A stretch of 64,000 nucleotides of DNA from Fictibacillus phosphorivorans (GCF_001629705.1 NZ_CP015378.1:434001-498000); one strand, 5' to 3'. Shown: positions 41,632 to 50,581, numbered from the stretch's first letter. Notes: generated from the sequence alone by a model not told the origin. Numbers and translations: made by a program.

Positions 41632-41750
41632 CCCTCCTAGAGGGCAGAAGTATCCCCCACCCTCGAATTAAGAATAAAAATTAATTCGGGGTGGGAATCG
41701 AACCCACTAGGACCAGTCATAGCTGGTGGCGCACCAATTGCCTTCCCTTG
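41632..41750 (-). ncRNA. tRNA-like, switch-like 5' leader of GNAT gene
   Basis: Minus strand. D-arm-like GGC-N9-GCC (41742-41728), anticodon-arm-like ACCAG-CTATGA-CTGGT (41727-41712), and a perfect T-arm GTGGG-TTCGATT-CCCAC (41707-41691), with GGG/CCC (41747-41745 / 41690-41688) as a 3-bp acceptor-like stem. The 3' strand of the T-arm can instead form a 15-bp hairpin with 41671-41656. GAGGG (41664-41660) can pair with CCCTC (41644-41640), which otherwise pairs with the ribosome binding site (41636-41632). Confidence 0.55.
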
Positions 41751-41813
41751 CTTCAATATTTAATTTATGAAAATAATGTTGTATTTGATTCTGGAGCGAC
41801 TTTTAAAATGTTC

Positions 41814-41830
41814 CGGATTCGCATAATCCG
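41814..41830 (-). other. Small hairpin upstream of tRNA-like leader
   Basis: Six-base stem CGGATT/AATCCG with a five-base loop, 65 bases upstream of the tRNA-like element. It could end the amidohydrolase transcript weakly or be part of the leader; there is no T run. Confidence 0.4.
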
Positions 41831-41879
41831 CATGTTGCTCTATTTGTATAATAAGACATTTTTTTAAAAAAGAAAATAG

Positions 41880-43010
41880 TTATTTTGTAGATTTTTTGTA
41901 AATTATTTCTCCGTCGATCATGGTCATGACAGGGGTAGCAGAAAAGTGGAACGGATGCTCAGTCCAGAGGGATAAATCAGCATCTTTTCCGATCTCAATA
42001 CTGCCTACTCGATCATCGATTCCAAGGTTCTTGGCTGGAGCGATTGTGATTCCTTCAAGCGCTTTCTTTTCGCTCAATCCTTCTCTAACGGCAATTGCCG
42101 CGCAAACGTTTAAATATTGAATCGGAATATATGGGTGATCGGTAGTGATTGAAACTTCAACGTTATTTTCGGATAGTATACGATACGTATCCCATGTTTT
42201 GTTCTTAAGCTCTATTTTAGATTTTCTTGTTAGAGTGGGTCCAACGCTTACTTTTAAATTTAAATCTTTAAAAGAATCAGCGATCAGGTGCCCTTCTGTG
42301 CAATGTTCAATACGGAAATCTAGGTTGAATTCTTCAGCGAAACGAATAGCTGACAGAATATCGTCTGCACGGTGTGCATGAATGCGAACAGGGATCTCAC
42401 GATTTAAAGCGGCTGCGATTGGTGCAACACGCAAATTATCTTGGTAGGCTGAATCTTTCGCTTGGTAAAAAGCTTCACGTAGCATCCCCATGATTCCCAT
42501 ACGAGTGATAGAATCATTGTGCCGTCCACTGTGAATTCGTTTTGGATTTTCGCCTAATGCAATCTTAAGTCCAGCCGTTTCCTTAATGATCATTTTTCTA
42601 ATATCGTGTCCATGAGTTTTAATGACAGATGTCGTTCCACCGATAACATTTGCACTGCCAGGCATGATATGAGCTGTTGTAACTCCAAAACGTACGGCAT
42701 CTTTAAAAGCGATGTCGAGCGGATGACAGCCATCGATCGCACGAATATGTGGAGTTAGCACCTCATGCGTTTCGTTAGCATCGTTACCAGCCCATCCTGT
42801 TCCTTCGTCATATAAACCTAGATGAGTATGAACATCTATGAACCCAGGAAGAAGATGCAGATTTTCAGCTTGAATGATTTCCATATCGGCTGTAGGCTCA
42901 ATATGCGTTTCGACAGCAATAATTTTACCGTTCTCAATTAGAACATCGCCTTGTTGAAGCTCGCTGCTTGTAATTGGATAAACTTTCGCTTTTTGAATTA
43001 ATGTTTTCAT
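41880..43010 (-). CDS. Amidohydrolase-family protein
   Basis: A 376-residue metal-dependent amidohydrolase (TIM barrel). The metal motif is GFIDVHTHLGLY, with later His in HAHRAD and IEHCTEGH and the catalytic Asp in TTDHPY. The C-terminal beta-sandwich segment is IGSIEIGKDADLSLW. It resembles imidazolonepropionase-like and aryldialkylphosphatase-like subgroups; the substrate is unknown. ATG 43010 has only a weak AGGTGAC site. It lies upstream of the GNAT gene on the same strand. Confidence 0.8.
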   Translation of the reverse strand: MKTLIQKAKVYPITSSELQQGDVLIENGKIIAVETHIEPTADMEIIQAENLHLLPGFIDVHTHLGLYDEGTGWAGNDANETHEVLTPHIRAIDGCHPLDIAFKDAVRFGVTTAHIMPGSANVIGGTTSVIKTHGHDIRKMIIKETAGLKIALGENPKRIHSGRHNDSITRMGIMGMLREAFYQAKDSAYQDNLRVAPIAAALNREIPVRIHAHRADDILSAIRFAEEFNLDFRIEHCTEGHLIADSFKDLNLKVSVGPTLTRKSKIELKNKTWDTYRILSENNVEVSITTDHPYIPIQYLNVCAAIAVREGLSEKKALEGITIAPAKNLGIDDRVGSIEIGKDADLSLWTEHPFHFSATPVMTMIDGEIIYKKSTK

Positions 43011-43040
43011 AATGTGTCACCTGATATTTTATTTTTATTA

Positions 43041-43934
43041 TCATTGTAACAAATCATGTAAAGCCCCCTTTAAGTGTGGATAGGAAAAGTTATACCCTAG
43101 GTTTTGCGCTTTTTCTGGAAGGACTTGCTGTCCCTTTAGAATCAACATACTCATTTCGCCAAACATGATTTTAAAAGCGATCGAAGGAGCAGGAAGCCAA
43201 TGCGGTCGATGCATAACGTCACCTATTACTTGACCGAATTCTTTCATCGTCACAGGGTGTGGGGACGTTACATTAACAGGACCTGAATATTGTTCATTTT
43301 CAATGGCTTCTGTAATGAGTTCTGCTACGTCCTTTAAATGAACCCAAGAAACCCACTGATCACCTGAACCCACAGTACCACCTATAAAAAACCGATAGGG
43401 AAGGCTTAGTTGAGACAGTACTCCTCCATCTTTACCTAGTACTAGCCCAAATCGGGTGAAAACCGTTCTGATTCCGAGGGATTCCGCTTCTGATGCTTTT
43501 GTTTCCCATGCTCTAACGACTTCAGCTAAAAAGTCTGTTCCGTGTCTGGATGATCTTTCTGTAAACACCTCTGTCTCTGAAGTTCCGTAATACCCAATAG
43601 CAGAAGCGTTTACCCAAACGGAAGGTTTTTGTGGCATCTTCTCAACGAGTTTTAATAATTCTTCTGTAACTTTTAAACGACTGTTTAAGATCGACTGTTT
43701 CTTATCATCGGTCCATCTGCCGTTAATGGATTCTCCAGCAAGGTTTACTACTGCATCAATCGGAGGTAGATCAGGTTCATTGATTGACATCCATTGCACA
43801 AAATTAACGTTTTTTTTCTGAGATTGTTTATCTTTTCGTGTAAGAATATAGACTTCATTCCCAAGCGATGTAAGGTGATCCGTCAGAAAGCTTCCTACAA
43901 AGCCAGTGCCTCCTGTAATTAAGATTCTTTTCAA
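43041..43934 (-). CDS. yfhF: TIGR01777-type NAD-dependent epimerase, YfhF
   Basis: A 297-residue SDR-like protein with the Rossmann motif ITGGTGFVGS. Family segments are AVVNLAGESINGRWTD, WVNASAIGYYGTS and the C-terminal GQQVLPEKAQNLGYNF, typical of the TIGR01777/SulA epimerase group. The substrate is unknown. Synteny with recX identifies it as yfhF. GAGGTGG precedes ATG 43934. It is divergent from cstA. Confidence 0.86.
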   Translation of the reverse strand: MKRILITGGTGFVGSFLTDHLTSLGNEVYILTRKDKQSQKKNVNFVQWMSINEPDLPPIDAVVNLAGESINGRWTDDKKQSILNSRLKVTEELLKLVEKMPQKPSVWVNASAIGYYGTSETEVFTERSSRHGTDFLAEVVRAWETKASEAESLGIRTVFTRFGLVLGKDGGVLSQLSLPYRFFIGGTVGSGDQWVSWVHLKDVAELITEAIENEQYSGPVNVTSPHPVTMKEFGQVIGDVMHRPHWLPAPSIAFKIMFGEMSMLILKGQQVLPEKAQNLGYNFSYPHLKGALHDLLQ

Positions 43935-44037
43935 GATAATCCACCTCTTTCCAATTTATTTATTTAAAAATTATGAATATTTGTTATAATTCATCTTGTA
44001 CATATTATATTACCCTATTGAGGAGGAAAGAAGGCTT

Positions 44038-46140
44038 ATGGAGCTCCAAAGAAATGTGCAAGCAAAAAAGAAGAACCCCTTTTTGAAAGCGCTGTTATGG
44101 ATTGGTATTGCTTTAGCGGGGGGGATCGCCTTATCGATCATCGCGCTCCAAAGAGACGAGAAGATCAATGCAATCTGGTTTGTTGTTGCTTCCTTGTGTA
44201 CGTATGCCATTGCTTATCGCTTTTATGCACGATTTATTGCTACTAAAATCTTCAGCCTTAATAAGAACAACGCAACACCTGCAGAAAGATATGCAGATGG
44301 TAAGGATTATGTACCGACAAACAAATGGGTTCTTTATGGACACCATTTTGCTGCGATCGCGGGTGCTGGTCCACTTGTAGGTCCAACTTTAGCCGCACAG
44401 ATGGGATATCTGCCTGGGACCATTTGGATTATTGTGGGCGCAGTTCTTGCAGGTGCTGTACAAGACTTTGTTATTTTAATTATTTCCATGAGACGCAGAG
44501 GTAAATCAATCGGTCAGATTGCGAAAGAAGAAATAGGGCCAGTTGGTGGAATGCTAGCGCTTATCGGTGTTTTTGCTATTATGGTTATTTTAATCGCCGT
44601 TCTTGCACTAGTCGTTGTCAACGCACTTAAATCAAGTCCATGGGGTACATATACGATTGCCATGACCATACCTATCGCTCTGTTCATGGGTGTTTATATG
44701 CGCTATCTTCGTCCAGGAAGAGTAGGGGAAGCGTCCATTATTGGTTTTGTATTGCTGATTTTTGCACTAGTCAGCGGCCAATGGGTAGCGGATTCTCCAA
44801 CACTTGCACCTCTTTTTACATTTGATGGAGAGACTTTAGCATGGATGTTGATCGTTTATGGTTTTCTTGCATCTGTTCTACCTGTATGGATGCTTCTAGC
44901 GCCAAGGGACTATCTCAGTACGTTTTTAAAAGTAGGGGTAATCGGAATGATGGCACTCGGTATTCTGATCGTAATGCCTGAGATTCAAATGCCTGCTCTC
45001 ACTAAATTTATTGATGGAACAGGTCCAGTATTCGCAGGAAACCTCTTTCCGTTCTTGTTCATTACGATTGCTTGTGGAGCCATCTCTGGATTCCATGCTT
45101 TGATCTCATCAGGAACATCGCCTAAACTAATCGCAAACGAGCAGCATGCTCCTATGATCGGTTACGCAGGAATGCTAACAGAATCTTTTGTCGCGATTAT
45201 GGCGATGGTAGCAGCAACGCTTTTAACGCCTGGAATCTATTTTGCTATTAACTCTCCAGGTGCTGCGATCGGAACGGATGTCGCAACAGCTGCTACAACG
45301 ATTTCCTCTTGGGGATTCACGGTATCCGCAGATGAAATCAATGAACTCGCTAAAAATGTGGATGAAGAATCGATTCTATCTCGGACAGGGGGTGCCCCGT
45401 CACTCGCTGTAGGGATCGCACAAATTTTCTCGCAAGTTATCGGTGGACCACAGCTGATGGCGTTCTGGTATCATTTTGCGATACTTTTTGAGGCTGTATT
45501 CATATTGACCACCATTGACGCTGGTACACGAGTAGGTAGGTTTATGCTTCAAGATCTTCTTGGACAAATCTACAAACCATTACGAAAAACAGACTCAATG
45601 CCAGCTGTATATTTCACGAGTGCGTTAGTCGTTGCTGGCTGGGGTTATTTCTTAGTTGTCGGTGTAACAGATCCGTTAGGCGGCATCAATACGCTATGGC
45701 CGTTGTTCGGTATCGTTAACCAAATGTTAGCGGCTATCGCACTTATCGTGGCAACTACCGTTATTTTAAAAATGGGTAAGAAGAAGTTTGTGTGGGTTAC
45801 ATTAGTTCCACTTTCTTGGTTGATGATTGTAACGTTCTATGCGGCTTGGCAAAAGATTTTCTCTGATATTCCGAAAATCGGTTTCTTAAAACAAGCAGAG
45901 GTTATGAAAGAAGCGATAACGAGCGGCAACTTGCCAGCTACTGTACCTTCCATGGAAGCTGCAGAAAAGCTGGTATTCAACAATACGTTAAATGCTTATT
46001 TAACAGCGATTTTTATGCTACTTATTCTAGGAGTTCTTATTGATGCAATGCGAATCTGGTACAAAGCAATCAAGAGCGAAAAACCTTTAGAAACTTCAGA
46101 AGAGCCATTTGTGCAAACAAAGCTTGGTGATGTATCGTGA
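44038..46140 (+). CDS. cstA: Carbon starvation protein CstA
   Basis: A 700-residue polytopic membrane protein with about 16-18 helices. It has the CstA signature in HHFAAIAGAGPLVGPTLAAQ and SGFHALISSGTSPKL. CstA imports pyruvate and peptides under carbon limitation. The frame is open from 43996, but GAGGAGGAAAG sets ATG 44038. It is inserted between yfhF and recX and is followed by its partner ybdD with overlapping stop and start. Confidence 0.9.
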   Translation: MELQRNVQAKKKNPFLKALLWIGIALAGGIALSIIALQRDEKINAIWFVVASLCTYAIAYRFYARFIATKIFSLNKNNATPAERYADGKDYVPTNKWVLYGHHFAAIAGAGPLVGPTLAAQMGYLPGTIWIIVGAVLAGAVQDFVILIISMRRRGKSIGQIAKEEIGPVGGMLALIGVFAIMVILIAVLALVVVNALKSSPWGTYTIAMTIPIALFMGVYMRYLRPGRVGEASIIGFVLLIFALVSGQWVADSPTLAPLFTFDGETLAWMLIVYGFLASVLPVWMLLAPRDYLSTFLKVGVIGMMALGILIVMPEIQMPALTKFIDGTGPVFAGNLFPFLFITIACGAISGFHALISSGTSPKLIANEQHAPMIGYAGMLTESFVAIMAMVAATLLTPGIYFAINSPGAAIGTDVATAATTISSWGFTVSADEINELAKNVDEESILSRTGGAPSLAVGIAQIFSQVIGGPQLMAFWYHFAILFEAVFILTTIDAGTRVGRFMLQDLLGQIYKPLRKTDSMPAVYFTSALVVAGWGYFLVVGVTDPLGGINTLWPLFGIVNQMLAAIALIVATTVILKMGKKKFVWVTLVPLSWLMIVTFYAAWQKIFSDIPKIGFLKQAEVMKEAITSGNLPATVPSMEAAEKLVFNNTLNAYLTAIFMLLILGVLIDAMRIWYKAIKSEKPLETSEEPFVQTKLGDVS

Positions 46141-46343
46141 CGTTTCAAGCTGCTTGGAATTGGGTGAAAAACATCTTTCAGATCCTTCTATATATCGGAA
46201 AGGGAATTTCAAATCTGCCTGATTATCAAGCTTATGTGAAGCATTTAAAAGAAAATCATCCAGATCGCACACCTCCGACTGAAAAAGAGTTTTTTGCAGA
46301 GTTACTCGAGAATAAATACGGCGCAAATGCAAAACGCTGTTGA
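46137..46343 (+). CDS. YbdD/YjiX-family CstA partner
   Basis: A 68-residue protein: WNWVKNIFQILLYIGKG, then PDYQAYVKHLKENHPD and FFAELLENKYG, the YbdD/YjiX (DUF466) pattern. In E. coli YbdD is needed by CstA for pyruvate uptake. The GTG start overlaps the cstA stop codon, so production is coupled. A strong terminator follows. Confidence 0.85.
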   Translation: MTFQAAWNWVKNIFQILLYIGKGISNLPDYQAYVKHLKENHPDRTPPTEKEFFAELLENKYGANAKRC

Positions 46344-46377
46344 TAAGACTTCATAAGTGCAGGTTGCACTTTCATTA

Positions 46378-46414
46378 AAAAAGCATTCTTCCCACTGGGG
46401 AGGGTGCTTTTTTA
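46378..46414 (+). terminator. Terminator after cstA-ybdD
   Basis: AAAAGCATTCTTCCC paired with GGGAGGGTGCTTTT, four-base loop, then T. Confidence 0.86.
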
Positions 46415-46484
46415 TGTGATGAACGGGTGAGCTGAGTGTGGTGGAAGGTATGCTTTTTACGGTACGTGTTTTTATATTAATTAC

Positions 46485-46612
46485 ACGTTCACCGGTAAAG
46501 TGGGGTTAACCACCTGTGATGTAACGATTTACACCTGAGAATGCCGCGTAAGCACCCGTGACTAAGCTTTTTACACCTGAAAATCAGTTCTAACCACCGA
46601 TGCTGCTTATAT
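46485..46612. repeat. 21-bp phased array, core ACACCTGA
   Basis: CACC recurs at 46490, 46511, 46532, 46553, 46574 and 46595, exactly 21 bases apart, within a core like TTTACACCTGA or TAACCACCTGTGA. Bases between cores differ. It fills the cstA-recX gap with no coding potential. Confidence 0.75.
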
Positions 46613-46739
46613 CCTCTGCTTCATCCAACGGTAACGTGCTTGTTTCGTTAGTTACAAATAAATCAATGGTTCGCAGACTGTTCAAACAGTACGAAATTCA
46701 TTAAATATGGTACACTAATTGGTGAAAGAAGGTGGGTAG

Positions 46740-47555
46740 ATGGCTGTTATAACAAGGATTTCTGCTCAGCAAAAAAACGACGAACGATTTAATGTTTTTA
46801 TACAAAAAGGACCAAAAGAAGAATTCGCATTTAGCGTAGACGCAGATGTTTTAATAAAGTTTTCGCTCCAAAAAGGAATGGAGATCGATGAAGAAGAGTG
46901 GGAAGCCATCATTGAAGAAGATCAATATCGAAAAGCCTTCAACAAAGCTCTTCATTATTTATCTTTTCGAATGCGAACCGCTCATGAGATCGAAGTCTAT
47001 CTCGAGAAAAAGGAAGTTCCTGAAGCCACGATCAAACGAGTTCTGCAAAAACTTTCAGAGTATGATTTTGTGAATGATGAAACCTTTGCGAGATCTCTCG
47101 TGAGAAGCCGTATGAACACATCGTTTAAAGGTCCAGGCATGATTAGGCAGGAGCTAAAGAAAAAAGGGATCAGTGATCGTCACACGGAAGAGGCTCTCAA
47201 TCAGTTCAGTTTTGATGAGCAATTAGAAGCTAGCATTTCGTTTATTCAAAAACAATTTTCAAGCGGTAAGAAACGATCTGAAAAAGAGCAAAAGCAAAGG
47301 ATCGCACAGCAGCTTCAGCAAAAAGGCTACATGTGGGAAGTGATTGAGATGGCGTTTCAAGAAGCGAAGATCAGTCAATCCGCAGAAGATGAAAAAGAAG
47401 CCTTGCTGGCGCATGCTCGTAAAGCTCACCATAAATACAAGAAGTATACTGGATTTGAATACGAGTCACGCATGAAGAAATTTCTTTACAGCAAAGGCTT
47501 CAATTCCGATGTAATTTCAGAACTGCTTAACGGGGATGAAATTAACGATCTATAA
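46740..47555 (+). CDS. recX: RecX regulatory protein
   Basis: A 271-residue RecX, which modulates RecA filaments. It has the helical repeats of the family: ALHYLSFRMRTAHEIEVYL, DFVNDETFARSLVRSRM and GPGMIRQELKKKGIS. Length fits the long Bacillus form. AAGGTGGG precedes ATG 46740. The 3' end overlaps the convergent SDR gene by 14 bases. Confidence 0.88.
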   Translation: MAVITRISAQQKNDERFNVFIQKGPKEEFAFSVDADVLIKFSLQKGMEIDEEEWEAIIEEDQYRKAFNKALHYLSFRMRTAHEIEVYLEKKEVPEATIKRVLQKLSEYDFVNDETFARSLVRSRMNTSFKGPGMIRQELKKKGISDRHTEEALNQFSFDEQLEASISFIQKQFSSGKKRSEKEQKQRIAQQLQQKGYMWEVIEMAFQEAKISQSAEDEKEALLAHARKAHHKYKKYTGFEYESRMKKFLYSKGFNSDVISELLNGDEINDL

Positions 47556-48213
47556 AGATTTCAGGTCTGTTGTCGTCCTGTTCCACGATTAGTGCCGCAA
47601 CTTGCTCTGGAGATTTTAAACGTGAGCGATCTTTAATATGAGTGGATTCATTCCAGAACGGCGTGTCCATTCCACCCATATAAACGGCTGTAGGATAGAT
47701 ATTTGATCCGTCCCATTCCTTTACGAGACTTTCCGTAAATCCTCTAACGGCAAACTTAGAAGCACAATAGACGGATTCATTTACTTTTCCACGTAATCCT
47801 GCCGTTGAAATAATGTTCAGGACCTTGCCGAAACCTTGCTTTTTAAAGAGTGAAAAAGCAATCTTCGTTGGAAAAATAGTGCCATAAACATTCGTTTCAA
47901 GCATCCCTGTGATATCTATTTTTGATAAGTCTTCAAGCGGATCGAATATTCCAATGCCTGCATTGTTGATCAACGCGTGAACATCATCGCTTTGAAAGAT
48001 GGATTTAAGCATGGATTCTGTTTGTTCGTAATTCGTAACATCACACACTTTATAGGACACAGTGTTTTCAGGGTTAACAAATGATTGCACAGCTAGCTCT
48101 AATTTTTCTTCATTACGACCAACAAGGTATATGTTGTGTGTTTTATTATATTCGCGGGCAAGTGCGAGTCCTAAGCCTGAACCGCCGCCCGTAATAATTA
48201 CTGTCTTATTCAA
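47542..48213 (-). CDS. Short-chain dehydrogenase/reductase
   Basis: A ~223-residue classical SDR. The cofactor motif is TGGGSGLG, followed by NNAGIG and the catalytic SVYCASK (Tyr and Lys). The protein is short at the C-terminus, as in YdfG/YqjQ-like oxidoreductases; the substrate is unknown. The frame opens at GTG 48222, but that codon lies in the AGGAGTG ribosome binding site, so TTG 48213 is preferred. It ends inside recX. Confidence 0.8.
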   Translation of the reverse strand: MNKTVIITGGGSGLGLALAREYNKTHNIYLVGRNEEKLELAVQSFVNPENTVSYKVCDVTNYEQTESMLKSIFQSDDVHALINNAGIGIFDPLEDLSKIDITGMLETNVYGTIFPTKIAFSLFKKQGFGKVLNIISTAGLRGKVNESVYCASKFAVRGFTESLVKEWDGSNIYPTAVYMGGMDTPFWNESTHIKDRSRLKSPEQVAALIVEQDDNRPEIFIDR

Positions 48214-48280
48214 AATTATCACTCCTATGTAGTTAGTTCTTAAGCATATATAGGGTACAGAAAAGAAAGGAAGTAATCAA

Positions 48281-48586
48281 ATGGAAAAAAGATTCAGTGA
48301 GATGACAGATGTTGAGATTAAAGGCGAAATTGCTTCCCTTCGAGCTAAGGCACAAAAAGCAGAACAAATGGGCATGGTAAGTGAGTACGCTGTTTATGAA
48401 CGAAAGATCGCGATGGGCAAATGCTACTTGATGGATCCTTCAACGATTGAAAGCGGGAAAGAGTACGGAATTCAAGGAGATCCAGGTTCAACTTTTTCTG
48501 TGCTCTACCTAAATGGTATTTTTGCCTGGGGTTATAAAAATAAACAAAGTGCACTCGAAGCTCTGCCGATTTCTGTTCTAGAATAA
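48281..48586 (+). CDS. yfhH: YfhH-family protein
   Basis: A 101-residue DUF1811 protein: MEKRFSEMTDVEIKGEIASL, KAQKAEQMGMVSEYAVYERK and a C-terminal small beta domain (FSVLYLNGIFAWGYK). The position after recX fits B. subtilis yfhH. Function unknown; the C-terminal fold is SH3-like. AGAAAGGAAG precedes ATG 48281. Confidence 0.85.
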   Translation: MEKRFSEMTDVEIKGEIASLRAKAQKAEQMGMVSEYAVYERKIAMGKCYLMDPSTIESGKEYGIQGDPGSTFSVLYLNGIFAWGYKNKQSALEALPISVLE

Positions 48587-48634
48587 TTTTGAAGGCTCTT
48601 TTCTTTGTATTTTGTTTTTCAAAGCTTCTTTGCA

Positions 48635-48763
48635 GTTGATCGGAGTGTAAGGTGCGAGACTCCTGGGGGATCAGCGGGACAGGTGAGACACCTAAGGGCG
48701 CAAGGCGACGAGGTGGCTCACCGCACGCCCCCCGGAAAGCGAGCACCTGAAACGGAAATCAAC
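48635..48763 (+). repeat. 128-bp palindromic repeat, copy 6
   Basis: Arms GTTGATC and AATCAAC; apical helix CACCT/AGGTG within GGTGAG/CTCACC. It follows yfhH. Confidence 0.85.
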
Positions 48764-48836
48764 AACTTTAACAAACAAAAAAGCTTTCCAAGAAACGAAA
48801 TAAAGAAGCGGTACAGGACCGCTCCTTTATTCGTCA

Positions 48837-49004
48837 CTATGAACGCTTACGTGTTTGAATTTCAAGCACATAGTTATTTAATGCTTGCTGGGTTTCCCCG
48901 TTCACTTGGTTGTACGCATGCTTCGAATTGGCACGCGGTGAGTGAAAGGGGTCAGAATATTTACCGTTAAATCGCGTTGATGAGAAGTAGTCTTTCTTGT
49001 TCAA
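48837..49004 (-). CDS. YpzG-like small protein
   Basis: A 55-residue protein: MNKKDYFSSTRFNGKY, SDPFHSPRANSKHAYNQVNG and ETQQALNNYVLEIQTRKRS. The PRANSKHAYNQVNGET stretch resembles the YpzG family of Bacillus small proteins. TTG 49004 is preferred over GTG 49013 because the latter lies in the GGGGGTGA ribosome binding site. It follows sspK, so sporulation expression is possible. Confidence 0.6.
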   Translation of the reverse strand: MNKKDYFSSTRFNGKYSDPFHSPRANSKHAYNQVNGETQQALNNYVLEIQTRKRS

Positions 49005-49043
49005 CTGATTCACCCCCCAGAATGAAATTCATAACCGCAAGAG

Positions 49044-49199
49044 TTACTGATCATCTCGGTGTTGATTGGATAAAAACATTCGTTCCTGCGGATGGTCACG
49101 AATGGATCCATCTGGCCGTTTAGAAGAGAATTCTTCTTTTGATCTCGGCTCACCTGAGAAGGAGATCCGATTAGGGAAGTTTTTCGATTTATTACGCAT
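49044..49199 (-). CDS. sspK: Small acid-soluble spore protein K
   Basis: A 51-residue minor [41 protein letters not shown] and a [14 protein letters not shown] tail. The GEPRxKxxxxSKRxDGSxxxHPQERM pattern matches SspK, made in the forespore under sigma-G. AAGGAGG lies seven bases before ATG 49199. The location before yfhJ agrees with B. subtilis. Confidence 0.82.
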   Translation of the reverse strand: MRNKSKNFPNRISFSGEPRSKEEFSSKRPDGSIRDHPQERMFLSNQHRDDQ

Positions 49200-49299
49200 G
49201 TGATTACCTCCTTATTATCGGTTCTCAACTAGTATGAAACGTGAGAGAACCCTTTATGTGACGGGGGTTTCTTTAAAAATTGGATAAGGAGGGAGAATA

Positions 49300-49566
49300 A
49301 TGGAAGAGCGTTTTGACAGATTGGCGGAATTACTGCAAAAAAAGAACCCAGCTCTTACAAATCAAGAAGCAAGGGAATGGGTGGAAGGATTATGGGAAGA
49401 TTTTGAGTCTACTCGAGCGAAAGCGGGATGGGAATATGAAGGACAAGAGGTTACTGAAAAAATGGTAACTCAGTTGATTACTTCATATGGCCATAAGCTT
49501 CATGAGTATTTTTCAAACAATCCTAAATTTCAGCGTTTCGTAAAAAAAGACGGGCCTATTCAATAA
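49300..49566 (+). CDS. yfhJ: YfhJ (WVELL) protein
   Basis: An 88-residue protein of the YfhJ/WVELL family: RLAELLQKKNPALTNQEARE, WVEGLWEDFESTRAKAGW and HEYFSNNPKF. Function unknown. AAGGAGGG precedes ATG 49300. The end of the gene overlaps a terminator stem GACGGGC/GCCCGTC (49548-49576) that also serves the convergent yfhP. Confidence 0.85.
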   Translation: MEERFDRLAELLQKKNPALTNQEAREWVEGLWEDFESTRAKAGWEYEGQEVTEKMVTQLITSYGHKLHEYFSNNPKFQRFVKKDGPIQ

Positions 49567-49579
49567 GCCCGTCTTCTTC

Positions 49580-50581
49580 CTATTCATTATTGTTGATAAG
49601 ATCAAGTGGAGAGAATTCCATCTTCTTTTTCAGACGGTCTTCGGAATACACCCAGCCTGTAAAAGAAGTAATGATGTTCAAGTTCTCATCTAACTGTACC
49701 ATTGCGACAAAAGGATAATGTCCTTTACTTCTATATCGAAGATCAATAAATTGAACGAGATGACCGTGGTCATTTTTTTCGACTTCCCACCTGTGCACAG
49801 GGGAGAAAGAGAGAAAGGCAGATATGTTTTTGTCCTTTTTCGCTGCATCGAACAATTTCGTTTTCGGAACAGCTAGACGATCGAAAGTATCCCAAACCGT
49901 TACTTTTCCATTTTTCAAACCGGCTACAAAGAATTCATGCTTCGATTTAATGGCAAGATGGTATTGTCCCCAACGAATCGTAGGGCTAGCATAAATCTCT
50001 TCAGCTTCTGGAATCTTTTTCAGCACGATTTTGTTTACTCGTTGTCTCGATATGATTCGAATGATGTAATAAACGACGAGTATGCTGTACACTGCTAGAA
50101 ATGTGTATCCAGGATTTACACCCATATACCAGAGCAGCAAGCCTCCTATATGCAAGAAAAAGATAAAAGGATCAAAGATACTAATGACACCTAGTGCGAT
50201 CCATTTTTTCGAAATCGGGTATAGTGCTTGTGTGCCGTAAGCGTTAAAGATATCGACAAACACATGAAGAAAAACGGCGATCGCGGTCCACAATAAAAGC
50301 TTTCCATTGTCGGCTTCGGGAACAAATAATGAGATAGCCCCAAATAAAAGCAGTGGCCAAATCACAAGCGCAGGCAACGAATGGGTTATTCCTCTGTGAT
50401 TACGGATGTATACCGCATTGTTTTTTAGTTTAAGAACGGTGTCAAAATCGGGTGCTTGGGAACCAATCAGTGTCCCAGCAAGAATAGCATGGGAGGTTAC
50501 TGGATCATTAGCAATCGCAGGGTCCAGCATCGCTAACCCACCTAACCCGAGTCCCATTACAATATGTGTGCCTGTATCCAA
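49580..50581 (-). CDS. yfhP: YfhP membrane-bound metal-dependent hydrolase
   Basis: A 333-residue protein of the YdjM/YfhP family. It has the N-terminal MDTGTHIVMGLGLGGLA, the metal motif SQAPDFDTVLKL with RNHRGITHSL, and four to five membrane helices up to about residue 190. The C-terminal third is soluble. B. subtilis YfhP regulates protease YwaD-related phenotypes, and its activity is undefined. The frame opens at GTG 50590 in the ribosome binding site; TTG 50581 gives the usual N-terminus. Confidence 0.85.
   Translation of the reverse strand: MDTGTHIVMGLGLGGLAMLDPAIANDPVTSHAILAGTLIGSQAPDFDTVLKLKNNAVYIRNHRGITHSLPALVIWPLLLFGAISLFVPEADNGKLLLWTAIAVFLHVFVDIFNAYGTQALYPISKKWIALGVISIFDPFIFFLHIGGLLLWYMGVNPGYTFLAVYSILVVYYIIRIISRQRVNKIVLKKIPEAEEIYASPTIRWGQYHLAIKSKHEFFVAGLKNGKVTVWDTFDRLAVPKTKLFDAAKKDKNISAFLSFSPVHRWEVEKNDHGHLVQFIDLRYRSKGHYPFVAMVQLDENLNIITSFTGWVYSEDRLKKKMEFSPLDLINNNE

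Noticed and set aside
41680..41750. Functional tRNA gene
   Set aside because: The T-arm is perfect, but the acceptor stem has only three pairs, the anticodon loop has six bases and the 3' end runs into another hairpin. Treated as a tRNA-like leader element.
49010..49228. 72-residue minus-strand frame over sspK
   Set aside because: Reading the neighbouring frame gives a complete SspK with an ideal ribosome binding site; the longer frame is its shadow.
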